DNA from: Methylacidiphilum caldifontis
GTDB taxonomy: Bacteria > Verrucomicrobiota > Verrucomicrobiia > Methylacidiphilales > CAMAQI01
Direction: 5' to 3'
NCBI GenBank assembly: GCA_945877805.1
Contig: CAMCSM010000010.1
Span: 1 to 46,987, forward strand
Length of the DNA stretch: 46,987 nt
The number at the start of each line of letters is the position of its first letter. Within the stretch, counting starts at the first letter, position 1. The notes under the pieces were generated by a model. That model had not been told where the DNA came from. It ran no database searches and worked only from the letters and a program-made list of their open reading frames with translations. A program made the position numbers and the translations under genes. This document shows, piece after piece, positions 9,692 to 17,909 of the stretch.

Positions 9692-10376
9692 ATCGACTGA
9701 AAAACTTTGGCGGTTTTCTCAAGCAGAGGGACTTCTTCCGGGAGCTTTGCTTATTGGAGGGACTGCCTTAGCGCTTCAAATTCAGCACCGAATGAGTCTT
9801 GATTTGGATGTCATCTGGCTCGATCCCAAGCTTCCCCGTTTTGTGATTTCGCAATATCTTAAATCTTTACGAGAGAATGGCTTTGAAGTTCTCTCAAATG
9901 ACGATCCAGAACTGATCATCGAAGCGATCAATTGTTCGGTCGAGCTTCATGATTTTCGCCAAGACTATTTAATTAATGGGACGAAAATAACTTTTTTTTC
10001 TCCAGATGAGCCCGATCGACGATTGTTCCAGGCAAATCTCTCCAATAAAATTCAAGTAGCGTCGCTGCAGGAGATTTTCGATTCAAAAGCCTATGTGATT
10101 TCAAAACGAACCAAGAGCCGTGATTGGATCGATCTTTATTTTTTGATTCACGATCACGGATTTTCGATTATCGATTTTTATAACGCCTATCAGAAAGCAG
10201 GAGATAAAATGGCTTGGAATACGGGGATGGCTCGACTTATTTCTGCGACTCCATTAGCCAATGACGAGGGCTATCTGTCGCTTTTAGAAAATCCTCCTAC
10301 GCTCTCTGAAATTGGGTGTTTTTTCAAAGAGCAAAGAGATCTTTTAGAGGATTATCTTTTAAATCGTTCGAACTGA
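9672..10376 (+). CDS. AbiEii/MNT-like nucleotidyltransferase toxin
   Basis: A 234-aa protein of the AbiEii/AbiGii nucleotidyltransferase group. The hallmark GGTALALQ-x2-HRMSLDLD covers residues 29-46, with G29/G30, H39, R40, S42 and the paired acids D44 and D46. Characterised relatives act as growth-inhibiting toxins by modifying tRNA or other substrates and occur in abortive-infection systems. A later segment (SKAYVISKRTKSRDWIDLYFLI) is also typical. Translation starts at GTG inside the upstream gene. It converges with thiS only 4 nt away. Confidence 0.82.
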   Translation: MKNILPESTEKLWRFSQAEGLLPGALLIGGTALALQIQHRMSLDLDVIWLDPKLPRFVISQYLKSLRENGFEVLSNDDPELIIEAINCSVELHDFRQDYLINGTKITFFSPDEPDRRLFQANLSNKIQVASLQEIFDSKAYVISKRTKSRDWIDLYFLIHDHGFSIIDFYNAYQKAGDKMAWNTGMARLISATPLANDEGYLSLLENPPTLSEIGCFFKEQRDLLEDYLLNRSN

Positions 10377-10380
10377 TTTT

Positions 10381-10584
10381 TCACCCGCCAGCGACAATGC
10401 GGATGATTTCGATCTGATCTCCGGTTTGTATTTTTTGACTCTCCCATTCAGAACGAAAGAGGGCGACTTCGTTGAGTTCGACGAGGTAAAGATTCGGTTG
10501 GAGTTGGAGTTCGAGCATTAACTCATAAATGGAGAGCGACTTTTCAAATTCCCGAGTCTCTCCGTTAAGCCTCAAGGTGATCAT
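10381..10584 (-). CDS. thiS: Thiamine sulfur carrier ThiS
   Basis: Ubiquitin-fold sulfur carrier of 67 aa for thiazole synthesis; its C-terminal Gly-Gly (ending IVAGG) is adenylated and thiocarboxylated to deliver sulfur. The start at 10584 overlaps the thiH stop in an ATGA arrangement, which decides it against a longer in-frame start at 10629. It follows thiH, and the two are translationally coupled. Confidence 0.9.
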   Translation of the reverse strand: MITLRLNGETREFEKSLSIYELMLELQLQPNLYLVELNEVALFRSEWESQKIQTGDQIEIIRIVAGG

Positions 10585-11735
10585 GGGACGGTCAGCAGTT
10601 CTTCGGAGTGTCCTAAACATTCCTCCCAATCTTTCCAGACTGGTTCAAGTCCGATCGATCGAAGGAGAGCGGAGACCTCAGCTGGGGTTCGCTCATCGGC
10701 GATTTGAAATTGTTCCGTGGCTTGGAGCTTTTCTCCTTCAATTTGGATCAACGGTTTGATGATTCCTTTTTCGGTGTGGTGGAGCGTCGCTTTTTCGACT
10801 CCCGTATAACCCCCCGGTTCTGTATGGGATCCGGCGCTGATGTGAGTGATTCCGAGAGGAAAGAGTCCATTGCGTAGGGCAACTGGTTCGCGAGTCGAGA
10901 GAACGAGTCCGATCTGGGGAAAGGTGATGCGGAGGGCGCAAATCAGTTGAACATACTCCCGATCACTGATCGGATAGCGTGGCTCAAATTCCCCTGCCGC
11001 TGGTCGAAGTCGAGGAAGAGAGATCGTGAGAAAGGATTTCCAACAATTTTTCAGCAAATACTCGGCATGAGTCGCCAGATCGATCGCTTCCTCTTGCCAA
11101 GGAGCAAGTCCCATCAGGGCTCCGATCCCAATTCGTTTAAAGCCAGCATCGTAAGCGCGCTCAGGGCAGTCCAGACGCCAATCGAAATCTCTTTTCGGTC
11201 CAGAGGGGTGCATCTCTTGGTAAATCTCGCGTTGATAGGTCTCTTGGTAAACGACGAGACCTTCCGCTCCGGCTTGGACTAAAGGGAGGTATTGTTCCGT
11301 TTCCATCGGACCTATTTCCAGAGAAATCGAGGGAATTGAGGAGCGGAGTTGAACGATGCACTCTTCGAGGTAGCGGTCGGAAACGAATTTCGGGTGCTCT
11401 CCTGCGACGAGTAGCAGATTGCGAAATCCGAGAGCTGCGAGGTGTTGCGCCTCTTGACCGACCTTTTTGACCTCAAGCGTGGTTCTGAGAATCGGGTTAT
11501 CACGGGAGAAGCCGCAATATTTACAGATATTAACGCACTCATTGGAGAGATAGAGGGGGGCAAAAAAGCGCATCGTATTCCCGAAATGTTGACGGGTAAG
11601 CCGATGGGACTCCTGCGCCATCGCTTCAAATTCAGCCTCGGAACAGGGAGCGATTAACGATATAAATCGTTGAATCAGAGATGTTTCTGTTCTTTTTTCG
11701 TTGCGAAAATGATCGGAAAAGCGTTGTTTTTTCAT
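10581..11735 (-). CDS. thiH: 2-iminoacetate synthase ThiH
   Basis: Radical SAM enzyme that cleaves tyrosine to dehydroglycine and p-cresol for the thiazole ring of thiamine. The cluster motif C-x3-C-x2-C (C67, C71, C74) lies in ECVNICKYCGFSRDN. Other family segments are LLLVAGEHP, VYQETY and GIGALMGL. The ATG at 11735 gives 384 aa; an upstream TTG at 11744 is less likely. thiG and thiC are not in the window, so they must be elsewhere or absent. Confidence 0.93.
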   Translation of the reverse strand: MKKQRFSDHFRNEKRTETSLIQRFISLIAPCSEAEFEAMAQESHRLTRQHFGNTMRFFAPLYLSNECVNICKYCGFSRDNPILRTTLEVKKVGQEAQHLAALGFRNLLLVAGEHPKFVSDRYLEECIVQLRSSIPSISLEIGPMETEQYLPLVQAGAEGLVVYQETYQREIYQEMHPSGPKRDFDWRLDCPERAYDAGFKRIGIGALMGLAPWQEEAIDLATHAEYLLKNCWKSFLTISLPRLRPAAGEFEPRYPISDREYVQLICALRITFPQIGLVLSTREPVALRNGLFPLGITHISAGSHTEPGGYTGVEKATLHHTEKGIIKPLIQIEGEKLQATEQFQIADERTPAEVSALLRSIGLEPVWKDWEECLGHSEELLTVP

Positions 11736-11843
11736 GGAAAGCAAGAAGTATGAAGTAGTCGTATTTTCTAGAAAAACAAATTAAAAAAAAGATTGATTTT
11801 TCCGTTGATTCTCAGAAAAAAGGAGCGTAGCATCCCCAACCTT

Positions 11844-12068
11844 ATGAAAACGGGCATCCATCCAGACTATAACGAATCAAAAATTAATTGCGCTTGTGGA
11901 GCGACTTATGACTCACGCTCAACCCGAGAAGGTTTGCGTATTGGTATTTGCTCCTCTTGCCATCCATTTTTTACAGGTCAGCAAAAATTTGTAGATACAG
12001 CAGGACGTGTAGAGAAGTTCTCTCGCCGCTACGGGAATTCCCGTTTGGCGAGTTCGAAGATGTCGTAA
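11844..12068 (+). CDS. rpmE: 50S ribosomal protein L31
   Basis: Ribosomal protein of 74 aa at the interface of the two ribosomal subunits. It begins [11 protein letters not shown] and contains the zinc-ligand pairs CAC and CSSC followed by HPFFTG, so it is the cysteine-containing (zinc-binding) type. The ATG at 11844 matches the family start. It is followed closely by prfA, an arrangement also seen in other bacteria. Confidence 0.96.
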   Translation: MKTGIHPDYNESKINCACGATYDSRSTREGLRIGICSSCHPFFTGQQKFVDTAGRVEKFSRRYGNSRLASSKMS

Positions 12069-12086
12069 TCTTCGATTGGATTGACT

Positions 12087-13169
12087 ATGAATTTGGCCCC
12101 GCATGTAGAGCGGCTGCGCCAGCGTTTTAAAGAATTAGAGGTAGAGCTTTCACAGCCCACTCTCTACGACAATCACTCGCGGGCCCAAGAAGTCACCCGT
12201 GAACACTCGCGCCTTGCGAAGGTGGTTCCTGAGTGTGATCGTTGGGAAAAGCTGATTCGCGAAATTCAGGAGTCTAAAAATTTAATTTATTCTGCCGAGG
12301 ATCCCGATCTCGTTTCGATGGCTCAAGAGGAGCTCCCGCTTCTGGAGCAGCAGCTCACCAGCTCTCAGGAGCAGGTTCAAATCGCTTTAATTCCACCAGA
12401 CGAAACCGACTCTCGCAATACGATTATTGAGATTCGTGCGGGGACAGGGGGAACCGAGGCGGCGATTTTTGCGGGGGATCTTTATCGGATGTATTGCCGA
12501 TATGCCGAGCGTGTGGGGTGGAAGATCGATGATATGGAGTCGAGCCCTGGCGATATCGGCGGTTATAAAGAGATTATTTTTCAGATGAATGGTCAGGACG
12601 TTTATAAACATATGCGTTTTGAAAGTGGGGTTCATCGAGTGCAACGAGTGCCGATGACGGAGGCTCAAGGGCGGATTCATACCTCCGCGGCGACCGTGGC
12701 CGTTTTACCAGAGGCTAAAGAGGTCGATGTGGTCATTCGTCAGGATGAGCTTCGAATTGAGGTTTGTCGTTCGGGAGGAAATGGGGGACAAGGGGTCAAT
12801 ACCACTGATTCAGCGGTTCAAATTTTGCACTATCCCTCTGGTTTGATCGTTCGCTGTCAAGATACCCGCTCGCAGATTAAAAACCGGGAGCGGGCGATGG
12901 GAATTTTAAGGTCTCGTTTGTTGAAGGCAAAGCAAGATGAAGAGGCGGCACGATATGCCCAACATCGAAAGAGCCAGATTGGAACCGGCGATCGTAATGA
13001 AAAGATTCGGACGTATAACTATCCGCAAAATCGTATCACCGACCATCGAATTAATTTTTCCGCATTTAATCTTCCTGATTTTATGGATGGTAATATCGGG
13101 GAGATGGTGCATCAGCTGGTTTCAGCGGATATGCATGATAAGCTTAGTGCTTTGATGGATTCGAAGTAA
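12087..13169 (+). CDS. prfA: Peptide chain release factor 1
   Basis: Terminates translation at UAA and UAG. The codon-recognition tripeptide is P-M-T (in VQRVPMTEAQGR), fitting the RF1 P-x-T pattern rather than the SPF of RF2, and the catalytic GGQ sits in GGNGGQGVNTTDSAV. The 360 aa from ATG 12087 are the usual length; a TTG six nt upstream is possible. It follows rpmE by 18 nt. No prmC methyltransferase gene follows. Confidence 0.96.
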   Translation: MNLAPHVERLRQRFKELEVELSQPTLYDNHSRAQEVTREHSRLAKVVPECDRWEKLIREIQESKNLIYSAEDPDLVSMAQEELPLLEQQLTSSQEQVQIALIPPDETDSRNTIIEIRAGTGGTEAAIFAGDLYRMYCRYAERVGWKIDDMESSPGDIGGYKEIIFQMNGQDVYKHMRFESGVHRVQRVPMTEAQGRIHTSAATVAVLPEAKEVDVVIRQDELRIEVCRSGGNGGQGVNTTDSAVQILHYPSGLIVRCQDTRSQIKNRERAMGILRSRLLKAKQDEEAARYAQHRKSQIGTGDRNEKIRTYNYPQNRITDHRINFSAFNLPDFMDGNIGEMVHQLVSADMHDKLSALMDSK

Positions 13170-13211
13170 TTTTTCGGTTATCCCTTACTTTTTGAAAATA
13201 AAAAGAGATCT

Positions 13212-13428
13212 CTAAGGAAAACCATTCGTAAAACGAATTATCAGAGAACAGGGTCTAATTGTTTGGTGCAGGGGCGTAGGGGGGCACAACTCTGCAGGGA
13301 AGCAGGAAAAATACTTCTGTTTTTTTGATTTTTTTGCAAATCGAAGATTTGGTTGTGCCCCTCTATGCCCCCGCACCAAACATTTAGCATCCTGTTCATC
13401 GAAGTTGCTTCGCAACGGTTTTCCTTAG
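13212..13428. repeat. Complete 217-bp inverted-repeat element, family reference copy
   Basis: Arms 13212-13290 and 13352-13428 are reverse complements over nearly 80 nt, with perfect outer ends (CTAAGGAAAACC) and a well-conserved inner block (GTTTGGTGC...GGGGCACAAC). Each arm holds its own small hairpin: ATTCGT-AAA-ACGAAT on the left and GTTGC-TTC-GCAAC on the right, so sequences differ but pairing is kept. The centre includes GCAGGGAAGCAGGAA (13294-13308), found inverted at 32830-32844. No transposase gene is present. It fills most of 13170-13462, between prfA and a convergent gene, and looks like a MITE or REPIN-like unit. Confidence 0.85.
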
Positions 13429-13462
13429 TTCCTGATTTCCCTATTTTAAAATCTCTTTGGTT

Positions 13463-14257
13463 TTAATGGCTGTCTGTCCATTGATAGAGCTCATTGAGTT
13501 GCTCCTGAATGTAAGGAACCTCAACATTCGAGATGAGGATTCGATTGAGTGGCTCAGGGGATTCGATTTCTTGAATCGTCGCTGGGGCCTGCCAGGTGTT
13601 GCGAATGAGATGCATCAGTTCGAGGAGTGAAATCGCGGGGTCTGTCGCGGGCTGTAGTAATTTTTTCTCAGAAAATTCACCGTTCATGATCCGCTCTGCA
13701 ATTTTAGCCCATTGCAGCGTGGTAATTCCGTTGAATCGGTGATTTGAGTAACCGGAAAAATCTCCTCCTTGAGCGAGAGTCCAACTCAGCAGATTTTGAG
13801 TCGTTTTAACTTCCGGTCCAATCAGGCAAGCTCGGATGATGAAATGAAAAGGTCTGGAGATCGCCTCTTCTGCCATTTTTTTGGCAAGACCGTAATCCTC
13901 ATCGGGATTTGAAGGATCCTCCGCCCAATAAGGACCGCCCCCTCGTTTAGGGAAAACAGCATCGCTGCTCGATTGAATGAGACCAATTCCATCGGGGAGT
14001 GCTTTTGCCAGGAGAAAGGGGAGGGAGAAGTTTACCTCCCATTGAAGTTGAGTTGAGGTTTCTGGTTTCACCGCAACTGAGGCGCAATTAATCACCCATT
14101 CCGGCTGGAGTTGCAGGAGCTCATCAAACCAGACCTCCGCTTCTGCGACAGAGTAGCTTTTGGTAACAGGGAGGCATTCATGGCCAAGGCTTTTAAAATA
14201 GGCATCTAAAAAGTGACCGAGCATGCCTTGGTGTCCAATAATGCAGATGCGACTCAT
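13463..14257 (-). CDS. RmlD-like NAD(P)-dependent sugar reductase
   Basis: Short-chain dehydrogenase of the extended/RmlD type, 264 aa. The Rossmann motif GHQGMLG is at residues 8-14, a NCASVAV segment follows, and the catalytic YGLAK has Tyr122 and Lys126. RmlD reduces dTDP-4-keto-rhamnose, but this short, divergent protein has no rmlABC neighbours, so its substrate is open. With manA, the gmd pair and the UER1-like gene it suggests deoxysugar synthesis. Confidence 0.72.
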   Translation of the reverse strand: MSRICIIGHQGMLGHFLDAYFKSLGHECLPVTKSYSVAEAEVWFDELLQLQPEWVINCASVAVKPETSTQLQWEVNFSLPFLLAKALPDGIGLIQSSSDAVFPKRGGGPYWAEDPSNPDEDYGLAKKMAEEAISRPFHFIIRACLIGPEVKTTQNLLSWTLAQGGDFSGYSNHRFNGITTLQWAKIAERIMNGEFSEKKLLQPATDPAISLLELMHLIRNTWQAPATIQEIESPEPLNRILISNVEVPYIQEQLNELYQWTDSH

Positions 14258-14350
14258 GGGGTGAGGTTCCCAAGGGAATCTCAGTTCGTCAAGAAGAGAT
14301 AAAAATTCAACTTTTAAATTGGAGAAGTTGGATTAGAATAGAATCACTTT

Positions 14351-14935
14351 ATGAAGAAAATGTTTTTTTTACTACTAGTGATCGGATTTGTCGGCTGTGC
14401 CAAAGAGGAATCGTCGGTAAGTTATGTCGATCCGAATTCCCAAGGGGCTGTTGCTGGGACTGGTGTAGAGTCTCAGGATATTTCAGCCGCTGCTCAAAAA
14501 GCGGTTCAATCGATTCTTTTAACTCCGGCAATCGCTTCCGCAAGTCAACCGCCGATTGTGATGATCACGCCGGTGACGAATAAAAGCGCTTCACCGATCG
14601 ATGTCTCTCTTTACACCACAAAAGTGAGAGGAGCCTTGATGCAGTACGGAGCCGGAAAGGTACGTTTTTTAGCGCGCGATACCGGCGCGAAAACCAATGA
14701 ACGGGAGCAAGAGCTTCGGGAGTCGGGAGAGGTGCATGGGGGACAATCTCGAAAGGCTTCGAGTTATGACTATTTAATGACCGCCGATCTTCAAGGAATC
14801 TCCTCCTCAAGTCGTAAGGGACAAAGTGACTATTTTTTAATCTCCTTTAAGTTAGTGGATTCGAATGATCTTTTGGTTTGGGAAAACCAATATGAGATTA
14901 AAAAAGAGGGTCGTGAAAACTCCGTCTACCGGTAG
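14351..14935 (+). CDS. LpoB-like outer-membrane lipoprotein
   Basis: A 194-aa lipoprotein with a signal peptide and lipobox (IGFVGC, Cys16). The mature part resembles LpoB, the outer-membrane activator of the peptidoglycan synthase PBP1b: GTGVESQDI near the start and, near the end, YLMTADLQGISS and SFKLVDSNDLLVWENQYEIKKEG. The partner synthase is not in the window. The next gene overlaps it, and the LpoB/COG3014 pairing supports the call. Confidence 0.8.
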   Translation: MKKMFFLLLVIGFVGCAKEESSVSYVDPNSQGAVAGTGVESQDISAAAQKAVQSILLTPAIASASQPPIVMITPVTNKSASPIDVSLYTTKVRGALMQYGAGKVRFLARDTGAKTNEREQELRESGEVHGGQSRKASSYDYLMTADLQGISSSSRKGQSDYFLISFKLVDSNDLLVWENQYEIKKEGRENSVYR

Positions 14936-16151
14936 TTTGATTCTTGGAGGATTTGCCTCGATTCTTTTGTTATTCTGGACTGGCTGCGCCACGGAGGGGA
15001 ATCGTTCGGCTTCTGGAAAAGAGATTCCCCTCGAGGCGATTCAAACCGCAAATGCGATGGTGGAGCGAAAGCAAATTCCTCCTGAGCTACGGTCTCACTT
15101 TTTTGCCCTGTATGCCGAGGGACGGCAGAATTCGGTTCTTCATGCGATGCGAGGGGGATTAGCGGCTCTGCGTTTACAGCATCGAGAGCTTGCAAAAGAG
15201 GCGTTTGATCAGGCGATTCGTGAGGTGGAGGCGTTGCAGTATGGGCAGGCTCAGGCGGAGCGAACCAAAAGTAAGTTTGTCGGAGAAAAAGAGAAATGGT
15301 TTAAGGGGGAGCCCTATGAGCGATCGGCTCTCTATCTTTATCGAGGAGTGCTTTATCTACAAGATCAAGACTTTGGCAATGCTGCGGCCTGTTTTAAACG
15401 GGCTCAACTCATGGATATCACCCAAGAGGAGGACCCTCAATTTGCGGGAGATTGGACAATCGCTGAATTGGCCTTGGCCTTGGCCTCTTACGGACAAAAT
15501 GATCCCTTAACGGCCGATCAAGCATTGATGCGAGTGAAGAAGTTTCCCTCTTATCGGGAGGGAATGAGTATTCCAAATCCGGAGACGAATACCTTATTGA
15601 TTTTCGAGTCAGGAAAGGGACCGATCAAGTGGGGGGAGGGACAGTTTGGTGAGAAACTCCGCTTTAAAGAGGTCGCTCCTTCGATTGAAAAAATAAGAGT
15701 GACGAGAGGAGAAAACTCGATCGATTCGGCAACGGAGAGTCTTTATCTTCAGGCGAGCACGCGAGGGGGTCGGCAGATCGATTCAATTTTAGGGGATAAG
15801 GCCAGTTTCAAGGAGGATACCCAAAATGCAACCCTTGGATTAGCAGGGGGGGCGGTGGTCGCGAGTCAGACGGAACAAAGTGGGATTGCTGCAGGGGTTC
15901 TCGGATTGGCGGCGATCGGAACGGGGATTTTTTCAGCCGTGACCCAACCAGAGGCCGATTTGCGATCGTGTGAGAACTTACCGCATTCCCTGCATTTTAT
16001 TTTTTTAAATCTTCCTTCGGAAGGTGGGGAGGTGGAGTGGCAAGGGGTTGGGGCTAGCCCTTCATTAAATGCCAAACAAACATTCAAGATTCTCCCAGAT
16101 CCCCAGAAAAAAATTCAGGTTTTGTGGGTCAAGCGAATGCTTGAAGATTGA
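14892..16151 (+). CDS. COG3014-like lipoprotein with TPR-type repeats
   Basis: About 419 aa from ATG 14892. A hydrophobic stretch ending in FWTGCA is a plausible lipobox, so the protein is probably anchored to a membrane and periplasmic. Residues after about 60 look like helical TPR-type repeats (YRGVLYLQDQDFGNAAACFKRAQ), with a small Gly/Ala-rich hydrophobic segment further on (GAVVASQTEQSGIAAGVLGLAAIGTGI). It overlaps the lpoB-like gene by 44 nt. Similar proteins sit beside LpoB homologues in other diderms. Role in envelope assembly is inferred. Confidence 0.68.
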   Translation: MRLKKRVVKTPSTGSLILGGFASILLLFWTGCATEGNRSASGKEIPLEAIQTANAMVERKQIPPELRSHFFALYAEGRQNSVLHAMRGGLAALRLQHRELAKEAFDQAIREVEALQYGQAQAERTKSKFVGEKEKWFKGEPYERSALYLYRGVLYLQDQDFGNAAACFKRAQLMDITQEEDPQFAGDWTIAELALALASYGQNDPLTADQALMRVKKFPSYREGMSIPNPETNTLLIFESGKGPIKWGEGQFGEKLRFKEVAPSIEKIRVTRGENSIDSATESLYLQASTRGGRQIDSILGDKASFKEDTQNATLGLAGGAVVASQTEQSGIAAGVLGLAAIGTGIFSAVTQPEADLRSCENLPHSLHFIFLNLPSEGGEVEWQGVGASPSLNAKQTFKILPDPQKKIQVLWVKRMLED

Positions 16152-16231
16152 GTTTGAATTTTAAAAAATCATGAGTTGAGGTAATTATTTTCCTCTTGTA
16201 TCTGAGAAAAGTCGGTTATCTTCGGGGAACT

Positions 16232-17233
16232 ATGAAAATCGCCTTCTTTAATGCTAAGTCGTATGACATCGATTTTTTTAATCGAGCGAACGAAGACTAT
16301 CGTCATGAGCTCAGTTATTTTGAATCGAGATTAACACTTCAAACCGTCGAACTGGCGCGTGGCTTTTCAGTAATTTGTACCTTTGTGAATGACGCGTTGG
16401 ATCGGCCTTTGTTGGAGCGACTCGCCACATACGGGATTCGGTTAGTGGCGCTCCGATCTGCGGGATTTAATCATGTCGATTTAAAGGCGGCAGAGGAATT
16501 TCAGATTTCAGTGGTTCGGGTTCCTGCTTATTCGCCATATGCGGTGGCGGAGCATTCTTTGGCGTTGATTTTAACTTTAAATCGTAAAACACATCGGGCC
16601 CATAATCGCATTCGTGAAGGAAATTTTTCTTTAGAAGGTCTTCTGGGGTTTGATCTTCATGGAATGACGGTCGGAATTGTCGGAACTGGAAAGATCGGGC
16701 TCTGTTTTGCGGAGATCATGAGGGGATTTCAATGCCATCTCCTCGCTTTCGATCCTTATCCCAACCCAGAAGCGCTGGCTCTGGGGGTCGAGTACGTTTC
16801 TTTGGATCGGCTGTTCGATCAGGCCTCGGTAGTTAGTCTCCATTGTCCTCTGACTCCGCAAACGCGGCATCTGATTAATTCAACGGCAGTTCAAAGAATG
16901 AAAAAAGGGGTCATGCTCATTAATACCAGTCGTGGAGGGCTCGTGGACACAGGGGCGGTGATCGACGGTTTAAAATCGGGAAAAATCGGCTATTTAGGTC
17001 TGGATGTTTATGAGGAGGAATCGGAACTCTTTTTTGATGATCATTCTGATGAGGTTCTTCAAGATGATTTATTTGCAAGATTGATGACCTTTCCCAACGT
17101 ATTAATTACGGGTCATCAGGGCTTTTTTACAGAGCAAGCCCTTCAAAATATTGCGAGGACGACGCTATCAAATGTGAGCGATTTTGAAAACAACGGCTTT
17201 TCACAAAATAGAGTAAAAATAAAAAACAGTTAA
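16232..17233 (+). CDS. D-lactate-dehydrogenase-type 2-hydroxyacid dehydrogenase
   Basis: NAD-dependent D-2-hydroxyacid dehydrogenase, 333 aa. The nucleotide-binding motif GTGKIG is at residues 151-156. The catalytic set is Arg234 (NTSRGG), a Glu in VYEEES (about 261-263) and His295 (TGHQGF). The N-terminal part (MKIAFFNAKSYD) closely fits LdhA-type D-lactate dehydrogenases, so fermentative pyruvate reduction is the most likely role. The ATG at 16232 is chosen over an upstream start because it matches this N-terminus. Confidence 0.88.
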   Translation: MKIAFFNAKSYDIDFFNRANEDYRHELSYFESRLTLQTVELARGFSVICTFVNDALDRPLLERLATYGIRLVALRSAGFNHVDLKAAEEFQISVVRVPAYSPYAVAEHSLALILTLNRKTHRAHNRIREGNFSLEGLLGFDLHGMTVGIVGTGKIGLCFAEIMRGFQCHLLAFDPYPNPEALALGVEYVSLDRLFDQASVVSLHCPLTPQTRHLINSTAVQRMKKGVMLINTSRGGLVDTGAVIDGLKSGKIGYLGLDVYEEESELFFDDHSDEVLQDDLFARLMTFPNVLITGHQGFFTEQALQNIARTTLSNVSDFENNGFSQNRVKIKNS

Positions 17234-17235
17234 AC

Positions 17236-17251
17236 CAAGAGTGAGGGACTA
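17236..17251. repeat. 16-nt end tag of the repeat family
   Basis: AAGAGTGAGGGACTAA is identical to 4557-4572, and its inverted form covers 13 of the 16 positions at 32010-32022. It stands alone in the 26-nt gap between the dehydrogenase and the next gene, ending 8 nt before that start codon. It may be the scar of a lost element. Confidence 0.55.
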
Positions 17252-17259
17252 AAAATTCT

Positions 17260-17859
17260 ATGGTAAAAGCGGATGAAATTATTGTGGTCCATCCATCGAT
17301 TCGTTGGTGGAGCGCCTTTGATGCTTCGGTGAAGTGTGAGCTTTCCTCGACTGCGTATCGCTCCTTAGAGGGATGGATTTTAATTGATCCGATTGAGTTA
17401 AAGAAAGAGGGGCTCGATGAGCTGATTGCGGAGGCCCCGATCAAGGCGGTTTTTTTAACCAACGAAAACCACGCGCGTGCGGCAGAGTTTTATCGGAATC
17501 GCTTTCAAGTACCGATCTGGAGTTCAGAAAAGGCACGGGAAAAATTGGAGATTAAGGTCGATTTTACATTTCACGAGGCGACCCATGGCGATTTGGAGAT
17601 TCTCCTTATTCCTGGGGCGACCGAAGGAGAGGTCTGTTTTGTGGCCCCTGAGGGGATCGCCATTTTAGGGGATGCGATTGTCAATTTGCCGGATTGTGAG
17701 TTTTCTTTGTTACCTGGAAAATATGCTTGGGATGAGCGGAAAAATCGTCAGTCGCTTCAAGTGCTCTTGGATTATCCGATTGAGATCCTCATTTTTGCCC
17801 ATGGATCTCCGCTTCGCGGTAAGATACGGGATCGAATCGAGAAACTTTTGGGGTGTTGA
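17260..17859 (+). CDS. Degenerate metallo-beta-lactamase-fold protein
   Basis: A 199-aa protein with the layout of an MBL-fold hydrolase: a strand-rich start, LTNENHARA (67-74) where active enzymes carry T-x-H-x-H-x-D-H, LIPGATEGEVCF, ILGDAIVN and a final LIFAHGSPL. Most metal-binding residues of the first motif are missing; only His71 and the later Asp and His remain. It may bind one metal or none. Function unknown. No ribosome site is visible, and a repeat tag lies just upstream. Confidence 0.62.
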   Translation: MVKADEIIVVHPSIRWWSAFDASVKCELSSTAYRSLEGWILIDPIELKKEGLDELIAEAPIKAVFLTNENHARAAEFYRNRFQVPIWSSEKAREKLEIKVDFTFHEATHGDLEILLIPGATEGEVCFVAPEGIAILGDAIVNLPDCEFSLLPGKYAWDERKNRQSLQVLLDYPIEILIFAHGSPLRGKIRDRIEKLLGC

Positions 17860-17909
17860 ATTCTTTTACTTGGCGTTTTTCTGAATAGACGGTATGGTAA
17901 GAAAGTCTT

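Noticed and set aside
13212-13415. A 67-codon frame on the minus strand
   Set aside because: It lies in the inverted-repeat element and the translation has no protein-like features.
13212-13428. CRISPR array
   Set aside because: Repeats are inverted and paired, not direct and regularly spaced, and no cas gene is nearby.
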